Positions 49,846 through 63,095 of a stretch of DNA of 64,000 nucleotides are shown piece by piece (within the stretch, counting starts at the first letter, position 1; the number at the start of each line of letters is the position of its first letter). The notes under the pieces were generated by a model. It did no database searches, had not been told where the DNA came from, and saw only the letters and a program-made list of their open reading frames with translations. A program made the position numbers and the translations under genes. This DNA comes from Anisakis pegreffii (taxonomy: Eukaryota > Nematoda > Chromadorea > Rhabditida > Anisakidae), in NCBI GenBank assembly GCA_035041965.1, contig JAPYMA010003011.1, positions 310,001 to 374,000 on the forward strand. The letters run 5' to 3'.

Positions 49846-52390
49846 AATTGAAGAAAAAGTGGAATTGCGGGATATCAGCTATGAAATTTAAAATGTGAAA
49901 TGATTGTCTACGAAAGGACTACTTTCGAACGAAACAAATGCTCCGCAGGTCAGAAGAGATCTGCTGATTACCAAAATGAGGGAATCTTCGTCGACGCTTT
50001 TCCATAAACCCTCTCAGCTGTGCGTTTTTTCCGACTTATTACGCTATATCTGATATTTTAGCGATGCTTAGCTGCTTAAAATCGTTGAAATTGTCCTCCC
50101 CTCCCCCCCCCCTCCCAAAAAAAGAAAAATACATCACTAATTTCTGTACCATTGCTGTCCTCTCTGCATCAAATGAGTGTTCGTCTGCAGACATTCCGAT
50201 TAACGTTCAGCTATAGTTTACTTGTTGACCTTGAGCTGCTGAAAGCTTGCAATTTTATGTTTGGTGTTTTCGACAACTTCCGAAAAGTTATCGAATTCCG
50301 GTAAATTCCAGAAAATTTCAGTCGTATTCTAACCTGAGATTTTGAAACTAGGTTGGAATATGGAATGTAGGAATTTTAAAAAATGAATTCGGTCGCATTC
50401 CAGCCCAAAATCTTAAATTTTGGTCAGAATTTCTATTTTCGGAATCCTAAAAAGTCAATTCGAAAGTGAAAGTCAAATGTATTCGATCTGATTCCAAACA
50501 AATCCAAATTTCTTTCGATTGCCGTCATTAATGCTTAGTACTCATTCTATAATTTGTCATATCTTCTTATAGTATAAGTCGTGTTAAAGAAGATATTTTA
50601 ATCTGCTTATTACAATGATACTCCATCGCTATTCCATCAGATTGTTTCGCAGCATCCAGGCAATTCATGATATGGTACAATATTGCTTTCGATTTGATGC
50701 GTATCATTTGTTTTTCGTTCAAATTTAATTGTTTCTATTCAAATGTAATGTTAAGATGCGTTAGCTTCACTTGAAGTGTCAATCATCTTAGAAGAAAACG
50801 TGGTAACTAACACATCAACAGAGCACCAGTCTTGATAGAAATTTCCTGTTTGCAATACGTCATTATCATGTTAGCTTGCGATGGCACAAATCAACGACTA
50901 ATTTTAACAACATATGCTCTGCAGCTCTTCATCGGTAGTTGAGTGATGCCGTACAGCGCTGTAAAATAAATCAGCGATGGGTTTGAATGGCGCTGATGTA
51001 GCATATTGTTTATTCACATCAGAAAATCGCATAGCCGCTGAATTTTATAAACAATCGAACTAAACAATGTTAATTGTTAGCGAGATGAATTGAACAATCT
51101 TTGTTGATCGAAGTTAATCGAATTCAACACAAAGATTGATCATCAACATATAATTCTAAAACATTGCTTCAACTCAGTAAATTTTAATCAGATCCCATAA
51201 CACCTCGAGTTCTATTTCTGAAGTCCATTCGGAATTGTTCCGTATGTGCTCTACATTAGGTGTCCCCAAACGTCTCCTTTTCCTTTATCTGTTAAGTGTT
51301 CCATAACCGATAGTCACTCCATGCAACTAGAACAAGTAAACTGTAGCTCAATAAACGGTAGCGTACGAAAAATTTCGAATTCGTAACTAATTTGAAGCAT
51401 TTAAGGTTGATTCTAGATTAAATCGGGTGAAGACACGGAAACACACTAAGTCAATTGCATTCTTTCTTTCAACGCTGGTTCTCAATAACAAACACTCATT
51501 TATTCTTATGCTCAGATCGGAAATAGTGATAAATTCATAACACACTGTGAAAAGCGTCATATGCCCACTCGAACATCAGTCTGATGCAGTGAAACAACAA
51601 AATTTTGGAAACGTATTACCAGAATACTAGCAACATCTGTATTCTTGTGTTCTTTTTGAGTGAATTAATCGCTTGAATTAACTTCAAATATGGGTTATTA
51701 TTGTCTGATATGCAAGTTTCTTCTGTTCATGTAGAACTTCAACCGCTTCAAACTATCCACTGCGATCTTGGTGTTGATTAAGTAAACGATTCTCAATCAG
51801 ACTTGAAACGTAAAAGACAACTGCGAGATGTAAAAGGGTCCATGAAGATAGGAGTTTATGTTTATTTTTTATTTTTATGTTTATTTTATTCCAGCATGTT
51901 TCATCTTCTGAATACGGTTGATCACTCTATGCTTGCCAGGTTCCTCAAATACTTTATTCAGAATTGAAAATTTGAATCTCAAAAATTCGTTCGAAGTTTG
52001 AGCCACCATCAGTTAAATCGAAGAATATATGTCGGAGACGGGTTTCTTTATTGCCACAAAAAGCTTTCCTTGTCATGAATTTATGCGAACATGGGAATTA
52101 CTCTTACCAATAATCCTGACAAAAGCAGTCTGTTTTGAAGCAGTCCGTCGACATGGTCAACATGGTCTGTTTTGAAGCGTTCCGCTAGATTGAACGATTT
52201 GCAGGGATCTTTCAGCAGTTCCTGAACATTCGTAACCGTTCCTTGGGCTTCCGTTCTATCATGTTATTTGGAGTAATTGCCACTGGGCATTGTTAAGAAT
52301 GGAAAAGGAATACCTCAACACTGTGTAACTAATGCGATTGCTCAGCAGTAATGCATTCTCACATATGCCTTTTCTCCACTCCCTAGTTAC
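49846..52390. other. Intergenic, simple-sequence tracts
   Basis: Holds a C-rich tract at 50094-50117 and a stretch rich in gaattc- and gaaattt-like words at about 50270-50480 that looks like an old degenerate repeat. No gene was seen. Confidence 0.5.
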
Positions 52391-52395
52391 TGATC

Positions 52396-53013
52396 ATGAA
52401 GACACACGCAGAGATCATTGGGAGAAGGTTTCATCAAAATGTGTTGAAATCGGAGATTGGAGTGCGGAGTACCATTACCATTCATTTAGCCTCCACAGAT
52501 AAGGTTTCTTTGTTGATTCGAGCGCAGTTGTTTCAGCAACAAATTTTAATGCACAACATGTGCAAAAGATCTTCGCGAGAATTTTTTTCATAATTTACTC
52601 GGTTTTGGGGCTTGCATGTGTGGTGCTATTCAATCGCTTTGAAAACAGGATGCGAACAGCAATTATCAAAAGTGAATGCAATTCAATACGTTGAAAGCAT
52701 GCCACTAATAAGTTTACACAACCCTGTTCCAATCTCTTTTCTTGTCGTTGTTGTTTCCTTTTCAACAGCAAACACATATGCGCGCTCGCTAGGATAGCAA
52801 CGCTAATACGTTTTTGGCTTGAATTTCCATGGTCATTTGGGATGGTCTTACGGTTCGGAGGAAACTCTCGCAATGTATTTTGTTTTGACTGTGGAATGTT
52901 TATACAGAACACAGCGCTTCGTGCGGCGTTATGCGAAAACGGAAGTGTTCAATTACACGAAAATTGAGATAACAGAATTTCATGCCGAGCAGAGCTTGAA
53001 GAATGAATATTGA
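52396..53013 (+). CDS. Possible coding region, unidentified
   Basis: An ATG at 52396 opens 65 codons (MKTHAEIIGRRFHQNVLKSE...), and a separate frame ending at 53013 reads ETLAMYFVLTVECLYRTQRF and then an acidic C-terminus. They may be exons of one gene, but at 52600-53000 all plus frames and one minus frame are open, so base composition alone can explain them. Confidence 0.2.
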
Positions 53014-53019
53014 ATAAGT

Positions 53020-56000
53020 AAATAAACAATAAACACACAAATAAAAGAATCATAAGATAACTCCACAAAATTTTGGCCAATTCCGTACAACGTTTATCGA
53101 AATTCAAAGAAAAATGTCGCCTAAGAGCAATGCAAATTTCAATGCGCCACAATGACGGCATTTTTCGTTGAGCAAAATAATTCACTATCTCATTCCTTTG
53201 TGCCAAAGATTTCCTTCTTTTCAGAGATTCTAAGGTTTGATAAACATGAAATTCCAGATTAACTTCTCTGATTATCGAGTGTGCGTTTTTGGTAAAACTT
53301 GCCAGAGGAATAGAAGGCCTGCTATCAACCGTTCAAATTTAACCATTTATACCTCTCTGACATCTTTCAATATAAGAATCATTGATGCTTAACCGAAAAA
53401 CTCTGACTGTTAGAATATCGACAATAAAATGTCTCAATCGTCACTGGCAGTTTTTTGACTGAAAGTTATTTGATGAAACAGCTGACTAAATATTCTTGCC
53501 ATTTTTCAAAGAAGAACTTCGATTGTGATTTTTCCTCCTGCCCATAAACCAGTGACTTTTTGATTCTCGTTTACGAAAGTCATCAAAAATGCTTGCTAAT
53601 TCAACTGCTTGTGTCGGTTAACTGCCAAATCTGACTAATCAATCACAGATGAAGACAAATTTCTTCGAACAGAATGAGAATGCGAACATTTTCATGAGAG
53701 GATATTTTTCCCATCGTCTTGTTACTGACCGTCTAATTACATTCGTCTATCTTCATCAACAGACTTCCAAGCACGAAATTATCTATAAATGCATCGATAG
53801 AATGAAATAGGTTCACATAAAAAATGTGCTTCATTCCATCATTGAAAATTAAAGCACCCGTTCTAGTGATGTTGCTTTTATTTTCACAATGTTTAATTTT
53901 TTTGAGAGCAAATTCATTCAACGGTAATGTCTAGTTGGCGGAGCTCAATCACAAAGACTTTTATAAGCTTCAGTGATTGTCGATTGCAAAGTGAAATAAA
54001 TTCTGCCTTTCATTAAAGGTCAGCGTGACTTAAGCGTCTGTAAAGGATTTCCCTGTCAGCCACAGTTAGTGTTGTTTTTATTGTCATCCCTTGTATGCCA
54101 CTTGTCTCTGAGTGTTTCATATTAGTGTTCACTTATAAACAATTTTGCGTTGCTTTCAATCTCCTGCAGAGCTTTGTATATATTTTGATATATCAGTGGA
54201 GTGCCCACTGTCCACTCACTGGCAGCCATATGTATGAATGCCAACATCCATAACACTATAAGTTTCTGCTGGCCATGCTCTCAATGCCCACATATCATCA
54301 TTAATTTGAACTTCACGGCATCATCAATGGTTTACCATATAAGCTTAACCCCACGTCAGCTTATCAGATGAGCGCATTCAACGTGAATGCAAAAGAAAGC
54401 AGAATATCTCGTGTGGAATCAACTTCACTTCTTCGATGAGAAAATCATCTACAATTATTGATAATAATCCGTAATATTATAACGTAATATGCTGAAGGAA
54501 ATGGAAACTCACAAAAAGCAAACAAAATTGTGCTGGTTGAAGATATGAGACAGAGTCATCGCCGGAATTGCAGCATTCAGCTCCATGCAATCGCCTTGCA
54601 CTGTTTGTTTTCCAGAACTCATATAATCTTACTGTTCCATCTGCTATTTGCATGAAACATCAGTTCGAATTTCATTTGCTCTTGGAATGCTGGTGAAAAG
54701 AGCTTCGGGTAGTTCGCTGATTGAAAAAGACGAAATTCGAGCTGAAAGCTGGCGATCGATATTTAAGAAACGATCTACCGTAATCTTCTGCATCTTGATT
54801 GAAAGCATCATAAAGATTAGTCTCTCCATGTGTATGAAATGCAAAGCAAACAACACATTCAACAAATGCGTAAGGAAACAAATCATGAAAGTATGACTTG
54901 CGGAGAACCACAACCATTTTTCACAAATTTGATCAATCATGACAAAACACAAATATTCTTTTTTTTTCAGCTGAAATCAGCACATGTTTTAAACTGAGAT
55001 GAAATTCGGTTTGATCAAATCCACACAAACATCGATATCACAACGTCATTCAAAAATTTGCTAGTTGTTGTTGCTTCTCCAGTTGTTTCTGTCCACCGAA
55101 TCTTAGATGATGCATCAAAAATTTTGGGGAAATTTGCTGAAGGTGGTTATAAGAAATGTATTGATATTGTCGCTGAATAACGCAATATCATGTGATCTTC
55201 AAATCTTATAGACCAAAAAACAAAACATCTAAACATACAAATTTCTACCTTCCGCACTGATCGTAACCAAAATTTTTCTCTCAATGGTTTTTCACGCAGA
55301 TAATTTGTCATTATTCCCATCGTTCATACCTACTAAGATGCTCATGATTTGTTCCGCCTGAAAATTCTAGATTTTGAACAAATTATTGTCCAACATTACA
55401 ATTCCGTCTATTATTTGACTGAAACTATCAAGCATAAAATTTCGTCAGTTAGAGCTCATCTTCGGAAGACGTTTCCTTCATTAGGCATCGTTTTCCTTAT
55501 AGCTGTAAGGTCTCGCTTTAGTATGCACCATTATCTCGAATCGTACGTTCCAATTCAGTGGAATTCACGATTAAAAAACGCAATGTATCATCTTCAGCTG
55601 AAAAACTGATAGTTGCATTTTATGGTTTAAGATCCGTTATCGATGATGAAATCTCTTCGAAAATCCATCACTTTATAGGACAAACACTGATACGCAATTT
55701 TTGTTGAATTTGTTCATAAAGACTTGTTTTCGTTCCGAGCAAACTCCTTCAGAACATAAATTCGGTAACGGGACTCAGTTTGATGACTTGAACGGAATCG
55801 TCTGAGTAGTTTTCAATGCACAATAGATTCTATAAATATATCTGCTCAGAATTTCATCGATTTTTCGAAGATTGATGATGCTACAACTGAATAAAGCCGA
55901 CCAGGATTATTTGCCGTAACGAAACAATGATTCAGTCTAAGAAATGAATCCAACTAAAATTACATAAATGAGGCAAAGAGAATTTTATGTGTAACTACAA

Positions 56001-56240
56001 TTCTAAAAAAAAAGCGAATGCCTTTTATGAAGCATTCATTATGCTGTTGATTGCGTTTTGCTTTAACATTTGCAGAATATGACCCACCATCAGCTAAATG
56101 TTTCGAAATTGGATGCCATTACACCGTAAACAAAACCGCTTTCCACTCACTATAAATTCTCGTTTATTACGTATTCGAGTGTCTTTGGTGGTGTGCCTCT
56201 CGTCCCATCCATACGCTTAAGCAAGTCTTGCTTTGGAATA
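53020..56240. other. Intergenic, two exon-like frames
   Basis: The frame 54998-55180 (60 codons, no Met) reads like protein, with NLLVVVASPVVSVHRILDDA then KFAEGGYKKCIDIVAE before TAA; an acceptor ttttttttcag lies at 54970 but leads into a different frame. At 54648-54896 both strands are open. No gene is called. Confidence 0.35.
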
Positions 56241-56527
56241 TCCTAAGTCATGGGATAGTTCTCAATTTTAATAATTGAACAATTGTTTGAACGACTCCCA
56301 ACACCCACCAGCTCAACATAGGGAATTGTGGAATTGTTAGCCTCGAACCACCGAACCAGGCTAACATTTGCTGGCCCGTGCCGTAACCTATCGGGTCGGA
56401 CTGTAATTTGCCGGAATCGGTCAAGATTTGCGAGACCAAATTACGAAAACGGATAACTGCGATGTGGAAATGCTCAAACATGTAAGTGTGTTGTCGGAAT
56501 GCCCAAATGTTGCAGCATTCACCTTTG

Positions 56528-57070
56528 TTAAATGTTCCACGCGTAGTAAAGGATGTTCATTGTATTCGTTTCTTTCTTAGCGATTTCCATCGCACACAGC
56601 GCACGACAAGGATTTCTTTCCCATTCAGGACGTTGTTCATCAAAACATGAATCTAGAAACGTGCTGGTCAGTATCAAAATGATCACAGGCGTGTTTGTAG
56701 TGATGTCCATCGAAATCAGATCATAAGAGCTGAAAAGGCCTACACTAGTCGTGATGCGCTTAAACGTGTGCTACAGAACTCTACTGCACTTGAATTCCCT
56801 GAGAATCATTTTTTCCAGCGCGAAACTTCATCGTGATGCATTTAAATTGCTTACATAACGGCTTTTTGACACTGGTTGGTAACGGTTCGTCCTTTCCACA
56901 ATACACTTACATGCATTATTTCTCTGGCTCGACAAATCCTGCTCCGGGCCCGTCATAATATACTCCTGAACATCGTAACTAATTTTACTAGCATGGTGCA
57001 TTCGTGACAGCAAGCAATCATCCTCACCAATGAAACCTTGAAGATGACGAATTCGATGCGATTTGGACAT
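56528..57070 (-). CDS. Possible minus-strand gene, two exons, unidentified
   Basis: An ATG at 57070 opens MSKSHRIRHLQGFIGEDDCL and continues, rich in charged residues, to a strong T|GTAAGTG donor at 56910. A second block starts at 56729 after tagccttttcag-like sequence and reads SYDLISMDITTNTPVIILIL, then a cysteine-containing tail (CFDEQRPEWERNPCRALC) to TAA at 56528. The strong donor leaves phase 1 whereas the second exon needs phase 2; a GTGTAT donor six bases on would fit. A third ORF, 56481-56248, follows closely on the same strand. No family was recognised. Confidence 0.4.
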
Positions 57071-60000
57071 CTTTTTTTAATGTCGGGCTCATCACCACTG
57101 TTTTCATTACGCATGAACTTTTTTAAGCGTTCAGCTGCACGTTTTGATTGCCCTCAGTAGCCTTTATGGAAACCGTCTGGTCATCGCAAATCACTGGTCT
57201 TGTTTCAGCATGGTACATGCTGGCTTGCTCACGCGTGAATAAAATTGCATTTGATGAAACTAACACACCGTTTGAAGAACTGAAATTTGCGAGTTGGTAG
57301 CGCTAAAAATTGTGAAACCAATTTATCATGAGGCATCCCAAGGCTTCGTTTCATGCGGAATGTATGTTATATTGGATTATATTGCTTGATTAGTGCTGCA
57401 TGACTTGTTCCGTTTCGTGAGCGGAGCAATCAAATAAATTCAGAATATCGTTTTTTTGATTCATCTGTATGGTTCAAAAAATAATTCAACCTAAAACCTG
57501 TTGTTGGTGTAACACTGTTCGTTTACAAGAATATGGATTGTTTGAACTTATCCAGGATTCCACACAGCTTCCAAACAGATCTCGATGCAATGTGCTGAAT
57601 CAACTATCTAAGATTGTTTTCGATCTCTGTTTTTGAATTCAAACGATTTGCTAAACTTCATTGCCGTCCAGAGATGGTAAGCTCGTGAATGGGATTTAGC
57701 GCAGTAATCTGCTCTCATATTTTTGAATTGGCAGCGGTCAATCGCTCGAACAATGTCGGAAACGAACGAGATAGCAGATGACATTTATGGTTTCTTGCAA
57801 TAGGTGGTTGTGCGAAATTGGTCCACTTTGCGTTCAATCGCTTTTGAGCTTGTTTGATGAGGTGGCATTAGAACAAGAAGGTCTGACAAATGAGGTGTGA
57901 GCACGAATCCGTACCAGCTAGATTCTCCATTCTTGAGAAGGCAGGCGAATGAGTGAAATGATTTATCCGAATTAATGGTGCGTACTGCCGACTTTATCGA
58001 TCACATAGATGGATTGAACAATAATCCTTTTCACTCCTGGTTTCACGTTCCACTATCCTTTTGTTTCATCTAGATTCTAGAATCTAACAATTGATTCAAT
58101 CAATTGTACTGATTTACTGGATTACTAGTCCACTGAAGTTGTAGCTCTTGAGTTAGACAACTTTGACGTAATTATCAAATATCTATAGAGGTTTTGCACC
58201 TACTTTTCCTCAATAATCGAAATTCGAGCCTGATTTATGACCTGCTGATATTCATACCATTTGCGTTATGCAGTTGCTGTGAAAAAAAAATCGGTAGCTT
58301 AACTTAAGGAACATCAATCAGATGCTGTGTGTTTGATTTTTCAAAGGCGATTAACATATTTAAGAACTTGAACCGCTGAATCTGTATGGCATATTAAGGC
58401 AGAGAATTCTTCAAATACACAACCTCTGAGCCAAGCAAAGCACTTAAAACAGTCATTTCTCCTAAATCTTTTTCCTTGAGTTAAAGCCTGCTCGCTGATC
58501 TACGTTCTCCTCAGAACTGGCGTAATCATTAGCAGTTTACATTGGAATGATCCGGCAGCTTTCTGTGGTTTCATCATAATTCTTACTCTTAAGCAATCAG
58601 ATTATCAAACAGTAATGAATCGAGTAGGTGGCCTACAACGAAGCTTCAAATGCAGTCGTGAGCGGCATTTTCACGATTTCAAGTAATCCAAAGGATGAGC
58701 AATGAGGGCGTGACATGAATACGTTAAAACGACTGCTTTAAAAATGCGTTTGGTTTGTTTAGCAGATCGCATTGTTTTGTTTATTGAAATTCGATTCTTG
58801 CAACTGCGATCAGTTATATTTCGGTGTGACATTCAGTTGATTACATTGCTTGCGTTTATGCATGATCGATCATCGAACATCGCTTGCCTCAACAAAAAAA
58901 CGCTTTTTTCACTTGCCACAAATGCAGAGGAATGCGTTTTATTCAACTTAAAAATTTATTTTTGTCGCAGCCTTCAGCTTCAATTGCAACTCATAACAGC
59001 ATATGTTAGCTATCACAAAAATTTGCAATGAATAACCACCGAACAGCCTTGAAAATACGGTCTCTTACAATTTTGACTCAATGCAGTCGGAGAGCTGCCA
59101 GTTTTGTCAGCTCTTCATCAATCTTCAATGCTTCGATTATAGCATTGCATTTTAATTGCGATAGAAATTGATGTTGAAGTATGAAGAAGTGTCAGCTGTA
59201 GATGCAGGCAATTCATAAAATTATCACCTTTTTTTTTGTTTATGAGACCGGATATGCCTTGCTGCATTTGTTCATCACTGTTTTATGTTTAAGATTTATG
59301 CGTTTTAATTCTCATTTTAGCGATCCTATTATTCAATCATAAGTGTGCCGTTTTATTAACATTAACGAGAAATTTCATTTGTTCAGGTATTATAGTAAAC
59401 AGTTGTCGTTTGCTTGTTGTATTATTGGAAATCATTTGTGCATTACTTGGAGATAACAATGATTCTGATGCAAATTCCGCCGACTGACAGGTTCATGCAG
59501 TGATTCGCTGAAGGAGGGTATCTGTTTTTGAAATTGATGTTTTATTTCGATGCTTCATCTGCAACTGAGTTAATATGAGTTTACGTACCGCTTAGTGATT
59601 AACGTCTGCTCAGTATATTCTAAATTTTATCAGATGAATGTTCGCATAGGCGAAATTAATCTTATTATCTTTCGTCATGTTGTTTTTTGGATGAAGATGA
59701 AATGAAAATGAACGTATCTATGCATTAACGAATACATGAATTCACGAGATGGTATAATGTATTGCGATAATAACGGAATCAAAATGAAATGAATCGCTCC
59801 TTACAGCAAAATTTATAGAGCCACATCATGACCGATTATTTACTTTCATTTAGCTACCAAGCAATCGCATCTTAACTGGTGAAATAAGTAGGAATTCAAT
59901 TCACTGTTAGCATTCCCAATAAAGAGCTGAAGGCAGGAAATTACTGCCGCGGATGGAATTAATTATGCATATCTCGAGTGTAATCAAGAAATATCAGTGC

Positions 60001-61950
60001 ATGTATAGGAGGCAGATTGGGCTTTTGATCATGCGTTACTTAGAATTAAAGAAACAACGATTCATCAGTTCTTATATTAATCTCACCTTGTGATCGTCCA
60101 TCATTATTACTTGTGTATATCACCGATTTTTTGGGAAAATTGAGTCTAAAAGTTTCATAATACTGTAGTGATAGACGAAACACATAGATAAATAGCAATC
60201 AGTGTCTTATTCATCAGTTATGCAGTGATTTTTACAATAGTTACACTATAAAACGCCTGCTGTAAACACAATTGTTGTTGACATGAATGATCATCTTCGA
60301 GTTTAAATGCAGTTCTGCGCTGCATTTCATAAAATAAACAACTTTACGTTACGAAATCATCATAAACAATATCGTTCCGAGGCTATTCGCAGCTAACGCT
60401 TCCATTCTTCAACATCATCATCACGAACCATTTCGAGATGGACGGTCAGGTGTCCGATGGATTTATGTTTTGTTAAAAGCGTACAACTCGCAAATATCTA
60501 AAATTAGAGGAGAGGGATGCAAAAATTTACTTCATTTCCAAGTTTATTTTTACCTCTTCTCCCTTCATCCTTTACTCTCTTTTTCCTTCCCTCTTCCTTT
60601 CCCCTTTTCTTCCGGGAGATGTGCTTGGTGCACCCTCTACGCACGGCTGGGCTCCTACTTGAAAGACGAACTCATTAACCTCGATCCAACTTTATGTAAT
60701 CACACGATTTTCGATGTTGTCCATTATTATGGGGGACATTTATATTAACTTGTGCCAATTTTGTCCAATTCCTAAAAATTCCAATTGGTGGGCATGCCAT
60801 ACCGCATGCTCGTCCAAAAACCGTCTGAACGCCAAAAATTGCATCTCGTCCTTTTCAGCAATACTTTTCGTCGTTTAAATTAATCGTGTTTTACTTAGCG
60901 TGCGAAATGAACTCGAAATTCTCACATCGTATCGAGCAACACAAAAACTTAGTTTTTCTTAAGATTGAAAATATGTCGCTGAAAACTACTGAAATCATTG
61001 CTAGAATCTACGGAGCAGATAAACCTTTTGCTGACATCAAAAGAAGCCACTAGAATAGCACTTGAAAAATGCATTTCACAGTTCATTTCAAAAAAAGTGT
61101 TTTAATTTGAGCTGAGCAGCAAAGAATGCAAAATTCTGTACAGTCAAATTCTTCTGGGTGTTTTCGAATTCAATGAACTGTGATGCATGATGTTTATTCT
61201 GTTCCATATCAACTTAATGAACAATGCGTCTCGAGTTGAATACAAAATAAACGATATCTGAAACCACTGCATCAAGTATCGCGCTCTTTCCACGAGGATT
61301 ACACGGCTCGTTCTAATGCTTTATGTATGTATTTCTATCGCTATCATATCAATCAAATCAACAATCGTTGGTTAACAGTCGACACGTTCAGTTTCCAATT
61401 TCATTATTCCACAACATCACTTTTTTCATCTCGCATTCACTACCAAATAATCCGATATTAAACTGCGATCGTTGCTACGTATTACATTCCACATTGTCGA
61501 TCATAGACCCATAATCAAAGCTCTCATGTGCGGCTGAACCATATATATTGTCCATCTTACAGTTTATGCCCGAGAAAAATTTTCCTTGTTAGCCACAAGT
61601 GTCGCGCTCTTGATGCGCATTAGGCTGTGGCTTTCGTGAAAAAAAAAGCGCAAACTGATGACTCAACGGAAAAATTTGATTGCGTAATTTCGTCGAGCTT
61701 CTTACATGTACCATCGACATTAAAACATTTGTATTGGCAGTAGGCTGTTTGTGCGAGCAATAAGCGCTGGTCAAAACAACGCAATGTACCTCGATCCACT
61801 TTTCACGTAAATTTGCATCGTTTCTAACAAATTTGCTGAGGGAACTGATTGTTTTTTCGTACTGATTGCTCGAGTTTTTAAGGCGTCTCAGAATGGAGCC
61901 ATACTGTCTTGATTGCCGTTATGAGCGTATTTTTCAGCAAACGATTAGCG
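57071..61950. other. Long intergenic stretch
   Basis: A possible start exon (MSETNEIADDIY, ATG 57753, after an acceptor-like aattggcag) is followed in another frame by WLCEIGPLCVQSLLSLFDEV and a stop or GTGTGA donor near 57898; no intron of workable size separates them. A polypyrimidine tract lies at 60541-60612. Otherwise AT-rich, with no gene that I can support. Confidence 0.4.
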
Positions 61951-61952
61951 CT

Positions 61953-62035
61953 AGCTGAAATGGAACGTTACCCTACCTCATTACATGACAATATATTTGC
62001 CATGTAATGAGGTAGGGTAACCTTCCATTTCAACT
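61953..62035. repeat. Near-perfect 35-bp inverted repeat
   Basis: Arms 61953-61987 and 62001-62035 pair over 35 bp with two mismatches around a 13-base loop, acaatatatttgc. The inner 21 bp of each arm (gttaccctacctcattacat and complement) is perfect. Confidence 0.95.
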
Positions 62036-62475
62036 GCACTATGGAAATGCGTTCGATGAAGATGAAGAACGTTGAATTTATTTCTGTACAAAACGTAGCC
62101 TTTCAAAATGATATGATGTCATTTAATTTGCAAAAAAACTCAGTAGTTATTGTTTGTGCTTGATTCGTGCTATCAAACGTGTCTTTCAACGAAAAATTCT
62201 TGCTATCTTTCTTACAATCGCATCAGTGCATAAACATCTTGCAATCAGCTCATTCAAATGGGCTAACATCTTCGAGCGTTCGTTTTGTTTATCTGTCATG
62301 ATGTGTTAAAAATGAGATGATATGCCATTTATTTGACTGGCAATTTTTGAATGATTGGTAAGCAAATTGCTCTTGAATGAACAATTGGTTCTGTTGAGGC
62401 CAGTTTTCATCAATAACAGATAACAAACGGTGAACTTTCGTTGGCTCTTTCAGCTGCAATTTCTAGTGAAGTGAA

Positions 62476-63095
62476 TTAAGCAAATTCGTTCTTAATCCCA
62501 TTACATCTTCTGTCGAACCAGCGCAACAGTGATGTTCTGTGCTGTTCAATATCTGCGGAATGTCGTGCAAATAGGTAATAAGCGGCCTGAAAATTTTTCC
62601 GATCCACCTTCTTACAGTTTCCCTTTCGCTGCTCCTCAACAATTCTATCAATCCAATAAGGCACACTAAAGATGAGTCTTTGTTTGTGCTGACTCGATGC
62701 ATAAAATGATCAGAGTAACTCGATCAAAGAGATAAAAAGTTAGCTGAGTTTGGAAAAGAGCATTTACTTCTAATGTGGAACTGAAACGCACAAGGACGTC
62801 GAATGCTGCGATTAATGCTTCTTTTTTGTATCCTAGGTGCCATTCTCTGAAATGTAGATTCGATTAGAACTTAAGCGACACTCAACTCTAATCGTTTGCT
62901 TCAAAACCAATTTCGAAATACTCTCATTCTAAGCTCACTATCAATTACTTCCTTTTCTAAAATCGTTTCGTTTATTCGGTTCAAGCCTTTTTTTTTGAAG
63001 CTATGATTTGTTGTTTGAAGTTTATTTCCTTTTCGCATGGTTTTCTCTGGAATTTCTTGAAGATCCATCATTTTCTTGGAAACATTTCGGAACAT
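62476..63095 (-). CDS. Unidentified two-exon helical protein, 125 aa
   Basis: Exon 1 is 63095-62908 and exon 2 is 62665-62476 (TAA); the donor is TG|GTTTTG, the acceptor atctttag, phase 2 on both sides. Exon 1 is lysine-rich (MFRNVSKKMMDLQEIPEKTM, later INETILEKEVIDSELRMRVF). Exon 2 is a compact amphipathic sequence (YWIDRIVEEQRKGNCKKVDR; YYLFARHSADIEQHRTSLLR) that reads convincingly as folded protein. The size and helical character would fit a small mitochondrial or assembly-type protein, but I recognise no motif. An acceptor-like caaacag lies just upstream of the ATG. A second frame through exon 2 (79 codons) is considered the shadow. Confidence 0.5.

Noticed and set aside
52595..53013. 105-codon minus-strand ORF plus several plus-strand ORFs in the same DNA
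   Set aside because: Four frames are open at once, which is explained by local base composition; no frame could be preferred with confidence.
61953..62035. let-7 microRNA gene
   Set aside because: Only the first 11 bases match let-7-type sequence, the stem is nearly perfect and the motif is on the 3' arm on both strands; reported as a palindrome instead.
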